Shown here: positions 32,415 through 42,097 of the stretch, in pieces
Position numbering within the stretch: position 1 is the stretch's first letter
How the letters are laid out: the number at the start of each line of letters is the position of its first letter
NCBI GenBank assembly: GCA_029959085.1
Contig: JARWIR010000010.1
Coordinates: forward strand, 32,108,731-32,172,730
DNA length: 64,000 nt
DNA from: Nemophila menziesii
Lineage: Eukaryota > Streptophyta > Magnoliopsida > Boraginales > Hydrophyllaceae
Direction: 5' to 3'
Made by a program: the position numbers and the translations under genes
Notes under the pieces: model-generated
What the model was told of the DNA's origin: nothing
The model's database searches: none
What the model saw: the letters and a program-made list of their open reading frames with translations, nothing else

Positions 32415-33948
32415 TGATGTCTCCCCATTTGTGATGAGTTAATATTAGTTGGAGATCTCATTTTTAGTGTTTTAGAAGTCTAAATACTCGATTTTTACAT
32501 GATATATTGTACTTTCCTAATTCTTGTCTTGATTTAGAGCATATTGGGTTTCATTTTTTATTTAGTGTGAAGCTTTAAAAATACATATGGAGATTACTTA
32601 GATGCCAAGTCAATTCTAAGAGATAAAGGAAAATAGATATACATGGAAATTGGAGAAAAGAAAGGAAAAGCTAATATATGGAAAGATAAAGTTACCAAAT
32701 AAATCTGAATTCCAGCACCCACGACCACAAATGGGCTTATAACTCAAGATTGGCTAGGAATTTGGAAGAATGGTCTGAAGCAAAGTTAAAGAGCTTTCCG
32801 AGACAATCAGTTTCGACTATTGGAACGCATCGAATGGATAAGTATTGAAGCAGTTATGACCAAAACAAAACAGTGGCTGATTATTACCTTTTCTATATTT
32901 TAGGGTTACAAATTTGAGTTGGGCTAGGAGTCCATTACTTATCTTTTACTCCAAGAAAACGAATTAGGTCTTCTAAACACCTATATATACACCCTTATAA
33001 CTCTTGTAAATCATCCTTGCCTCCCATTAATTAGTCCTTAGGTTTATTATCATTAGAGTTATTGAAGAGAGCAAGATGGAAGTCTTTTATTCAATCTTTT
33101 AGGTTATTTCATTCAGGTATGAACTAATTTTCCCATAGCTTGGGTTTTGCATTATGTATAATCTATGAATTCTATTTTCTTTCTACCTAAGTTTCTTTAG
33201 GAATTATATGTTTTAATTTGAAATTAGCTGCTTACCCATATATTTGTTTATGTGTTTTGAATTATTGTCTGTCCCAAACCTGATCACTTTAGGCTTTCTT
33301 AATAGTAGTTAGATGGTCGGCCGGAAGGGGTGTCTAATTATTGAAACACCACATAACGTCTAGTATCCGATATTGGTCCTGACAACACCGATTCTAACTA
33401 GATAGTCATTAGAGTTTGTTTTAATCACCATATCACCAATTGAAGGAATTGAATTGCTTAGGGCCTTTGTAGCGCTTGATAACCCTAAGTTTAGGCTGCC
33501 TCGTGGTTGTGTCGTAGCCCCCTTAGTCGCTCTCAAGGTCTAAGGTATGGGAATTTAGATTCCTGACTAAGTATATAAGAGCTATTATCTCCCTTATTAA
33601 CTAGAATTTGATAGAAAGAATTAGAAGGATTAGTGCATACTAGCAAAACCTAAGCTATATATCTCATCTCATATTTCTTCGTATTTATTTTACTGTCTTT
33701 ACTTTTCATTAGTTTAATTAATATTCTCTCAATTTATTCATCTTTACTTTCTGTCTTTTAATTCTTAATTGATACTCCTAATTATCTGCTCATTCGTGTA
33801 ACACACTAAGTCCCTGAAAACGAATCTTCTTATCATTAAAACTTGCATACGTCTTGTAATACTTGCAGTACCGTGCTAGTCTAGGGTGATTTGTGGATCG
33901 CTTATCTATCTTTTATCACATTATTTTATCACACCCTAAGCAACACCA
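32415..33948 (+). repeat. Athila-like 5' LTR (about 1534 bp)
   Basis: Begins TGATGTCTCCCC and ends ACACCA directly before the primer-binding region. A TATA box (tatatata, about 32982-32989) lies in its middle. It belongs to the same family as the solo LTRs at 16936-18531 and 34812-36417 and the LTR at 55396-57071. Confidence 0.85.
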
Positions 33949-33954
33949 AGTTTT

Positions 33955-33972
33955 TGGCGCCGCTGCCGGGGA
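33955..33972 (+). promoter_or_regulatory. Primer-binding site, tRNA-Asp type
   Basis: TGGCGCCGCTGCCGGGGA is complementary to the 3' end of plant tRNA-Asp except for one position. This type is typical of Athila/Tat gypsy elements. It lies six bases after the LTR. Confidence 0.88.
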
Positions 33973-34065
33973 CTTGTGTCTCGTTAGCGTGTGGGTTACC
34001 TATTTCGAGTAGTAGTTTTTAGTTAATTTTTATTTTTCATTTTTTGTATTTTTCCAGATTAACGC

Positions 34066-34497
34066 TTGTTGGTTTGCTTTAGTCTTTTTCAGGTTTTAAC
34101 AGTGTTTCACCTTTGGCCTCCTCTCCAGGAGCCCGAAAGGAGCTTCACATCTTATAACAGGCGTATCCAAGAAGAAAGAAACCAAAGAAGAGCTATGGCA
34201 GAAAATCAACATGGAGTAGATCCACCACTTAATCCTGTAGTTCCACCACTTGGACCTATGGGACAACAACAACCACCACCGGTAGGAGGTAACAGAAATA
34301 ACAACAATCAGAACAGAGTTGAGCAAGACCTCCCAGGGTTGAGAACACCGTTTCATGTTCAACCATTAGGTTATCGTCCTCCAGAGATCCAGAATATCAA
34401 ATGTAGGCCCGATCCAGGCATGCTTAGTCAATTTCAGAATTTCGGACTCTATAGTGGTGCAGCAATTCAAGATCCGGTAAGAGCGATTCAGAAGTTC
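34066..34497 (+). pseudogene. Truncated Athila-like gag
   Basis: Reading from about 34135 includes NRRIQEERNQRRAMAENQ, a Pro/Asn-rich stretch, and then CRPDPGMLSQFQNFG and DPVRAIQKF. These match FRPDPGMIAQFQNFG and DPLRAIQKF of the longer gag at 62191. The homology ends after QKF at about 34497, and the same frame runs on into FAR1-type sequence. The rest of gag and all of pol are missing, so this is a truncated element. The true start codon is uncertain, with ATG 34195 or an upstream codon possible. Confidence 0.85.
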
Positions 34498-34811
34498 AGC
34501 AGTTCAGACAAGGTTAAAGATCACAAGGCAAAGACAAGATATAAATGTAGGGCCAGGCTTCGTATCAAGTACCATCATGCATACGAATGTTATGGGGTGG
34601 CTGAGTTTCACCTAGAGCACAACCATGTGTTAAACCCCAAGCTTACGACACATTACCTACGATCCCACAGGAATATAGGCGAAAGCCACCTCGACCAAGT
34701 CGTGACTCTTCATATCGCTAGGGTAATATAATGGACATTTTTGTAAAAGAGGTCGGAGGGTATAAAGATATCGGATTTATGTAGAAGGTTTTGTACAATG
34801 TATTCGGTAGA
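34498..34811 (+). pseudogene. FAR1-type DNA-binding domain fragment
   Basis: In frame with the preceding gag, the sequence changes to RYKCRARLRIKY, FHLEHNHVLNP and HYLRSHRNI. These are hallmarks of the FAR1 zinc-finger DNA-binding domain of FHY3/FAR1 proteins and of MULE transposases: Cys-Lys/Arg-Ala, the EHNH ligand pair, and LRSHR. A stop follows at 34729, but the next frame still reads VKEVGGYKDIGF and KVLYNVFGR, typical of the linker to the transposase domain. It is cut at 34811 by a solo LTR and continues at 36418. The two parts belong to one relic, not to a functional gag fusion. Confidence 0.85.
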
Positions 34812-35822
34812 TGGTGGCGTCAAAGGTGTGATAAATAAAAAATAAAGATATAAAATACACACGCCTCAACCACTATTAGAAACTCAATACACGTGCACAT
34901 ATCGTTTGCAAGTTATAGTTGGTAAATAAAGTTTGTTCTCAGGGATTTATTAGTTAGCTTATACTTGTGTTTATATAAGAAGGCGTAGTAGAGATTAATT
35001 GTTGAGAATAAAATACAATAATAAAAAGATAAAATATTTGTTTGGTTTTCAGATAAGGAATTAAAAACAATAATTAAACTAACACAAATAAATAAACTAA
35101 GAGAATGTAGATGAGAATATAGCTTAGGTCTGCTAGTATGCACATGTTCTTATAGACCAATGTTCTAATTATAAGGGTGGGTTGAACAAATATAAGTATA
35201 CGTGATTCTATAATCCTTCTAACTCCCGACATGGTAGATTAGAAGGCAACCTTAACACTACCAAGGGACTTGGGTAAGGGGACCATGCCCAGAGATTAGT
35301 GATGGAAATATAAACCCTATTGACTATCTAGTTAGTTAAGCCCATCCGGATCACTACCGCACACTAGACGATTAAGTGGTGTTGTATATAATTGAATCCC
35401 CCGCCAAGGTGATAATCCAAATACTAATAACAGTACTATGATTGGCCAGATTTAGGGCTTGATTAAGTCAAACATAAAATACAAATATATAATTAAAATA
35501 TCAAATCAATTAACTATCACTTTCCCAAATTACATAGAATAGAAAGATAGAATTCAAGGATTATACAAAGTGCAAACCCAAGTTATGGGAAAATTAGTTC
35601 ATATCTAAAGAAATAAAACTAATAAATAAAGAGATTAGAAACATAGTTAATATAATAATCTGATACAAATACCCTTAATGGTAGTCTGGAATGATGGAGA
35701 AGAGGAGTTTGTGACTCTCCAACTTCTTGTCTTACTTTACAAGTCAACTTGCTTCTCTTGAGGACTTCTAAGTGTAATATTGATTAAGGACTCGGCAAGG
35801 ACATGTTTCTAAACGTAAACAA

Positions 35823-35872
<50 letters not shown>

Positions 35873-36417
35873 GTGTAGGGACGAAATATAGGTCATGGGC
35901 CAAGTATCCAACTCAAACTCATTTTTCTTAATATTTGGACTAGTTGACCACTAGAGTTTGTAATAATCATAAATCCTTCGTTACAGCTCCAAATCACTTG
36001 ATTTCAGTTTTCACGAGACCGCAATTCATCATTCTTGATATAAAATGGCTCCTTCAAATTCTTTGTTGATTTTATGCAGAATTGAAAGTTCAACACGTCT
36101 TCACAAGTTGATAGCAACTTTTGGCAGCTTTTGTACTTTCCGAAATCAGCTTTCTTTCCATTTAACTCTTGATTTCGTCTTGGATCATCTTTCCTCAATT
36201 ATTTAACATTGATTTGGCATCTAATATTATCATAGTACCTAAGACCTCACATTTAACACACAATTACACCAAAAGTGCTCTAAATGTAACAAATCTCCAA
36301 AACAAGGCAAGAATTGAGAAACTAACAATTAATAGGGAAAAATCTCTTCACTAAGAACACAGTACACATAAAGATGTATCTAAACTATATTATTATATAA
36401 TGGATATGGAGAAATCA
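34812..36417 (-). mobile_element. Solo LTR, Athila-like family, in the FAR1 relic
   Basis: A 1.6-kb LTR on the minus strand with the family end TGGTGG (plus-strand view) and a terminal ATCA. It is flanked by gtaga (34807-34811) and gtagg (36418-36422), a four-of-five match to a target duplication. It is placed exactly between two halves of the FAR1-like sequence. An (AT)n run sits at 35825-35879. Confidence 0.85.
35825..35879. repeat. (AT)n microsatellite at LTR TATA position
   Basis: About 27 AT units inside the solo LTR, between ggacatgtttctaaac and aggtgtag. In other copies this place holds the short TATA box. Confidence 0.95.
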
Positions 36418-37195
36418 GTAGGATAAGGTCGGATGAAATCAACGAAAGTGATGTGAAAGTGGCTTTGGCTTACATGGAGGGTAGGTGCGAGAGTGATCAT
36501 TTGTTTGTGTTTAAGTGCACCGGGGATGAAGAGAAAAATTTGATAAGTTATTTTTTGTGACGGGAAATCCAAGAGAGAGTTTTCAGTTTTTGGAAATGTA
36601 CTCGTATTCGACGTCACTTACATGACAAATGCTTATAGTTTCTCACTTGTCTTACTTGCGGGGTTAACAAGCACCGAAAGGTTTGTATGTTCGGTATCAC
36701 ATTGTTGAAAATGGGACTACAGAGGCAAATATGTGAGTCCTCAAAACATTAACAACAACCATGAACGGAAAAAAAAGACAAAATCTGTCGTCACCGATGA
36801 TGATAGATCAATGGCTTCTACCATCGAGATTGTTTTCCTATGGCAGTGCACATGTTGTGTGTGTGGAGTCTTAATCGAAATGCAGTTACCAACGTAAAGA
36901 TCAAAAGTTTCAATTATATTTTTAAAACCCTTATATCTTTTCCTTACACTGTCGAGTTGTTCGAAGAAACTTGGTGGAAGATGGTCAACGACAATGGTCT
37001 TCAGGATGACAAGTGGATTCGGGAAAAATATGAGAAAAAGGAAAAATGGTCGGAGGCATATCTATGTGGAAAGTTATTTGGGTTCCTAAGTCCAGCCAGC
37101 ATTTGAGGGAATGAACCTTTCTTATCGGTTTCTCAATAAGTGTGGTAAGTTTATTGAACTGGTCAAAGTATTCTTGTTCGGTAGCCCTATGGCTT
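36418..37195 (+). pseudogene. FAR1/MULE transposase-domain relic
   Basis: Continues the fragment at 34498-34811. Frames read DVKVALAYMEGR and KNLISYFL, then after a one-base shift FCDGKSKREFSVFGNVLVFDVTY, where the Asp before TY corresponds to the first catalytic Asp of the MULE transposase. Next come VVTDDDRSM (second acidic region), VHMLCVWSLNRNAVTNVK and KWIREKYEKKEKWSEAYLCGKLFG, and a shifted frame with MNLSYRFLNKCGKF. This order matches FAR1-RELATED SEQUENCE proteins. At least three frameshifts and several stops make it a pseudogene. The C-terminal SWIM domain is not seen. Confidence 0.88.
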
Positions 37196-37621
37196 GGTGG
37201 GCTTGAGTCCACCCCCAACTTAAAAAAATTATTACTTTTAAAACCTAAGCCTATGTAAACAGACCTAATATCCTATATATACAAAACTTTTTCCCTATTA
37301 AACAAACTTAACTTAAAAAAACAAGATTTACTTAATGCTTATCAAGGTAATTTTCAATTCAAGGTAATTTTTTTATTCAATTTCAATATATAATTTAGTT
37401 TGTATAATCTATGTTTTACTTTATGAATCTTTTTATTAAAATTAAAAAAAAATTTAGGAATAATATAATTGTTATTATTCATTAGGAAAATATTATAAAA
37501 GTAAATTATTTATTATTCTTTATTATGTTGACTTGTTTATTTGTTAAAATAAAGATTATTGTTATTATGTTATTTGGGAATAAATTACTTGATATTTATA
37601 TAATTAATTAATGATTAAATT
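37196..37621. other. AT-rich spacer
   Basis: Very AT-rich, without genes. It contains the Copia-C target site at its end and continues in composition at 42098. Confidence 0.6.
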
Positions 37622-37826
37622 TGTTAAAATTATTAGTTTTCTAGTTATTTAATTAGTTCTATTGTTTAGGAGTTTGTTATTAGTTTGACTCGTTCTTAGC
37701 TGATATCTAGAAGCAGTTCAACGTTGCTAAGTTTTCTCTTTTCAGTTGCTTTGTAAAGCTATTTATATAGCTGATTAGTTGATCAATAAATCAGTGTTTT
37801 CCAAATACAAATTCTATTTTTTAACA
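37622..37826 (+). repeat. Copia-C 5' LTR (205 bp)
   Basis: Same length as 41888-42092. The visible difference is agttcaacg here against agttcagcg in the 3' copy. A TATA-like tatttatatag lies at about 37769-37779. Confidence 0.95.
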
Positions 37827-37828
37827 TT

Positions 37829-37840
37829 TGGTATCAGAGC
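37829..37840 (+). promoter_or_regulatory. Copia-C primer-binding site (tRNA-iMet)
   Basis: TGGTATCAGAGC is the canonical 12-base site complementary to the 3' end of initiator methionine tRNA. It lies two bases after the 5' LTR. Confidence 0.95.
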
Positions 37841-37908
37841 GCCATCGATCTGGGCCTGATAAACTTAACAAAAAAAAGCAGCAGCTTTTCAAGTTTAGTA
37901 AGAGTGAT

Positions 37909-40900
37909 ATGGCGACAGAAAGTAATTTTGTGCAACCATCAATTCCGAAGTTGGATGGACATTATGATCACTGGTCCATGTTAATGGAAAACTTCCTCAG
38001 ATCAAAAGAATATTGGAGTTTAGTGGAGCAAGGGATTCCTGCAACAACAGAAGGCGTGGTTATCTCAGAAGAAAAGAAGAAAGAAATTGAAGATCTTAAA
38101 TTGAAGGATTTGAAGGCCAAAAACTATCTCTTCCAAGCCATCGATCGTCCAACTCTGGAGACAATTCTGAAGAAAGACACATCTAAAGATATTTGGGACT
38201 CCTTGAAGCAGAAGTACCAGGGAACGACACGAGTCAAACGTGCACAGTTGCAAGCTCTTCGCAAGGAATGGGAGATTCTTCATATGAAAACGGGAGAATC
38301 TGTGACTGATTATTTTGCTCGAACTCTCATAATAGCCAACAAGATGAGAATTCATGGTGAGAAGATGGTTGACATTGATATTATAGAAAAGATTCTAAGA
38401 TCCATGAGTTCTAAGTTTGATTACGTGGTTTGCTCAATTGAGGAGTCTAATGATCTAGATTCCTTATCCATTGATGAGTTACAAAGTAGTCTCTTAGTGC
38501 ATGAGCAACGCATGAATGGCCATGCTTTTGAGGAAGGACAAGCACTTAAAGTAACATATGATGGAAACTTTGGTAGCCGAGGAAGAGGACGTGGTGGATT
38601 TCGAGGACGAGGTAGAGGAAGAGGTCGTCAAGGCTATGATAGATCCATTGTGGAATGCTACAGTTGTCATGGATTAGGGCACTACCAGTACGAGTGTCCT
38701 AAGAAGGAAAGAGAAACAAGAGCAAACTATGCAGAAGCCAATGAAGAAATGCTGTTAATGGCCTATTTAGATGAGACAGAATCTGAAAAGAAGAGTATTT
38801 GGTTTCTTGACTCCGGATGCAGTAACCACATGTGTGGGAAGATAGAACTTTTCTCAACTATTGATGAAAAATTTAGACAAAATGTAAAGTTGGGAAACAA
38901 CTCCAACATAGCTGTGATGGGCAAATGAAATGTAAAGTTTCAAGTGAATAAGATTGTACAAGTAATTACAGAGGTATTTTATGTACCAGATCTAAAGAAT
39001 AGTTTATTGAGCATTGGACAACTACAAGAAAGAGGTCTTACAATTGTTATACAACGAGGAGGGTGTAGGATTTATCATCCGGACAGAGGATTGATCATAG
39101 AAACTTCAATGACATCAAATAGAATGTTTCCTCTACTTGTTCAGTCTGTACCAAAGGAACAAGTCTGCTTCAACTCTATTACAGAAGATCCTTCAAAGTT
39201 ATGGCACTGCAGATATGTGCACCTAAGCTATGGTGGACTAAAGACACTTCAAGAGAAGGACATGGTTCGAGGATTACCAGAACTTAAAGCTCCCTCAAAA
39301 GTATGTGAAGGTTGTTTGATAGGGAAACAACAAAGAGATCCTATTCCTAAAGAAAGCACGTGGAGAGCATCTAAAATTCTTCAACTAGTTCATGCTGACA
39401 TATGCGGACCGATCACGCCTATCTCCAACAGCAAGAAGAGGTATTTTATCAGTTTTATTGATGATTTTAGTAGAAAAACTTGGATTTTTTTCTTGGCTGA
39501 AAAATCAGAAGCGTTCTCTGTTTTTAAAAGGTTCAAAAGTATTGTTGAGAAAGAAACTTGTATGTACTTAATGGGCCTAAGAACTGACCGAGGTGGTGAA
39601 TTTACATCAAAAGAATTTACTGGTTTTTGTAATGAGAATGGTATTCAAAGGCAGCTAACTACGACTTATACTCCGCAACAAAATGGTGTCGCGGAGAGGA
39701 AGAATAGGACAATTATGAATATGGTTCGATGCCTACTAACAGAGAAGAAAATACCAAAAATATTTTGGCCGGAAGCAGTAAACTGGACTGTTCATATCCT
39801 CAATAGAAGTCCTACTCTAGCCGTAAGAAATATTACTCCAGAAGAAGCTTGGAGCGGACATAAACCATCTGTTTCACACTTTAGGATTTTTGGATGCATT
39901 GCGCACGTTCATATCCCAGATAAAAAGAGAACAAAGCTTGAGGATAAAAGCATGAAGTGTGTACTACTTGGAGTTAGTGAGGAGTCAAAGGCTTATAGGC
40001 TCTATGATCCAGTTTTACAGAAGATAATCGTAAGTAGAGATGTGAAGTTTGAGGAAGATATTGGTTGGGATTGGCATAAAACTCATCAGGAAGCAGTTAT
40101 GGTTGATTTGGAGTGTTGTGATGATACTCACAGTGAAGGTGAAGGCTCAGATAATGAAGTAAACAGTAGTGATTCATTTGAATCAACACATGAACACTCA
40201 TTTAGTGATGACGAGAGAAGAATTAGAAGGACTCCAGGATGGATGGATGACTATGTGAGTGGTGAAGGTCTTTCTGAAGGAGAAGATACAGCATATTTAG
40301 CCTTGTTTGCAGGAGGTGATCCTATCAATTACGAAGAAGCTGCAAAAAGCTCTAAATGGAGAAAATCTATGGATGCAGAAATAGAGGCCATTGAGAGAAA
40401 CAATACTTGGGAATTAACAGAATTACCTACAGGAGGAAAGACAATCAGGGTAAAGTGGATCTATAAAACAAAGCTTAAGGAAAATGGAGAGGTGGACAAG
40501 TACAAGGCTCGTCTTGTGGCAAAGGGATATGCACAACAACATGGAGTTGATTATGCTGAAGTATTTGCACCTGTGGCTCGACTTGATACAATCAGATTGA
40601 TTATTTCTCTTGCAGCACTGAAAAAATGGACCATTTATCAACTAGATGTAAAGTCAGCCTTTTTACATGGAGAGCTAAGTGAAGAGGTCTATGTTGAGCA
40701 GCCACCAGGGTATGAATAAAAGGGTAGTGAGTATAAGGTATACAAACTAAAGAAAGCCTTATACGGACTGAAGCAAGCTCCTAGAGCTTGGTACAGTCGC
40801 ATAGAGTCCTATTTTGTGAAGCAAGGGTTCGAAAAATGTCCTTATGAACACACCTTGTTCATTAAGACAGAAGACGGAGCTAAGATTTTGATTGTGTGTC

Positions 40901-41859
40901 TCTATGTTGATGATCTTATTTTCACTGGTAATGATGAAAATATGTTTGCTAAGTTTAAACAATCTATGATGGGTGAATTCGACATGACTGATCTTGGAAA
41001 AATGAGGTATTTTCTTGGTATTGAAGTCATGCAAGGCTCGGATGGAATTTTTATTGGTCAAAAAAGGTATGCACAGGAGGTGTTAGAGAGGTTTAGAATG
41101 AGTGAATGCAATCCAGTTCACAATCCTATTGTTCCTGGTACAAAGCTTGTGAAAGATTTGAATGGTATAAAAATAGATAGCACACTTTATAAACAGATAG
41201 TGGGAAGCTTGATGTATTTGACTGCTACACGGCCGGATGTAATGTTTGTGGTTAGTCTCATTAGCAGATTCATGGAAAATCCAACAGAACTTCATTTAAA
41301 AGCAGCAATGAAGGTACTGAGGTATTTAAAGGGTACTATCAATTTTGGATTGTTTTACAGAAAGGGAGGAAATGAGGAGTTGAGTGCTTTTACTGATAGT
41401 GATTATGCTGGTGATATAGAAGACAGAAAAAGCACTTCTGGATATGTGTTTAAATTAAGTACAGGAGCTGTTTCATGGTCTTCAAAGAAACAACCTGTGG
41501 TGACACTATCTACTACCGAAGCCGAATTTATTGCTGCTGCATCATGTGCTTGTCAAGCAATATGGTTAAGAAGGATATTGAAACAATTAGGTCATGCTCA
41601 ACATGATTCTACAACAATTTTCTGTGATAACAGCTCAGCAATTCAGCTTTCTAAGAATCCAGTGATGCACGGCCGTAGCAAGCATATAGATGTTCGGTTT
41701 CATTTTCTTAGAGAGCTTTCAAATGAAGGAGTTGTGAAGATGGTTCACATTCATACACAAGATCAAGTTGCAGACATTATGACCAAACCTCTAAAACTTG
41801 ATGTTTTTCAGAAGTTGCGTAATTGTTTAGGAGTTTGTTCAGAGTCAAGTGTAAACTGA
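37909..41859 (+). pseudogene. Copia-C Gag-Pol with two in-frame stops
   Basis: The start is ATG 37909 (MATESNFVQPS), because the open frame upstream of it covers the primer site. Gag includes SIPKLDGHYDHWS, an Arg/Gly-rich stretch and the CCHC knuckle CYSCHGLGHYQYEC. Protease has WFLDSGCSNHMC. A TGA at 38926-38928 replaces a probable GGA in GKGNVKF. Integrase carries [18 protein letters not shown] and GVAERKN. Reverse transcriptase has [11 protein letters not shown], a TAA at 40717-40719 after PPGYE, then [12 protein letters not shown] and YVDDLIF. RNase H has DSDYAGD, TEAEFIAA and ADIMTKPL. All parts lie in one frame, so only two point changes break about 1316 codons. It is a different lineage from Copia-A and Copia-B. 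Confidence 0.95.
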
Positions 41860-41878
41860 TGCTGTTAGCATTCAGTTT

Positions 41879-41887
41879 AAGGGAGGA
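41879..41887 (+). promoter_or_regulatory. Copia-C polypurine tract
   Basis: aagggagga immediately before the 3' LTR start TGTTAAAA. Confidence 0.88.
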
Positions 41888-42092
41888 TGTTAAAATTATT
41901 AGTTTTCTAGTTATTTAATTAGTTCTATTGTTTAGGAGTTTGTTATTAGTTTGACTCGTTCTTAGCTGATATCTAGAAGCAGTTCAGCGTTGCTAAGTTT
42001 TCTCTTTTCAGTTGCTTTGTAAAGCTATTTATATAGCTGATTAGTTGATCAATAAATCAGTGTTTTCCAAATACAAATTCTATTTTTTAACA
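41888..42092 (+). repeat. Copia-C 3' LTR (205 bp)
   Basis: Ends TTTTAACA directly before the target duplication aaatt. Confidence 0.95.
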
Positions 42093-42097
42093 AAATT

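Larger units (their letters stand above)
37622..42092 (+). mobile_element. Copia-C, compact Ty1/copia retrotransposon
   Basis: A 4471-bp element with 205-bp LTRs (TGTTAAAATT...TTTTAACA), primer site TGGTATCAGAGC, polypurine tract and the exact target duplication aaatt (37617-37621 and 42093-42097). The LTRs differ at one base that I can see. The gag-pol frame is complete apart from two nonsense codons. A recent insertion that is probably non-autonomous. Confidence 0.96.

Noticed and set aside
34066..34731. A single 221-residue gene
   Set aside because: The first part is Athila gag and the second a FAR1 domain. The frame is accidental, and both parts are decayed and truncated.
37828..37908. 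Extended N-terminus of Copia-C Gag
   Set aside because: This part covers the primer-binding site and starts with a TTG codon. ATG 37909 is the natural start.
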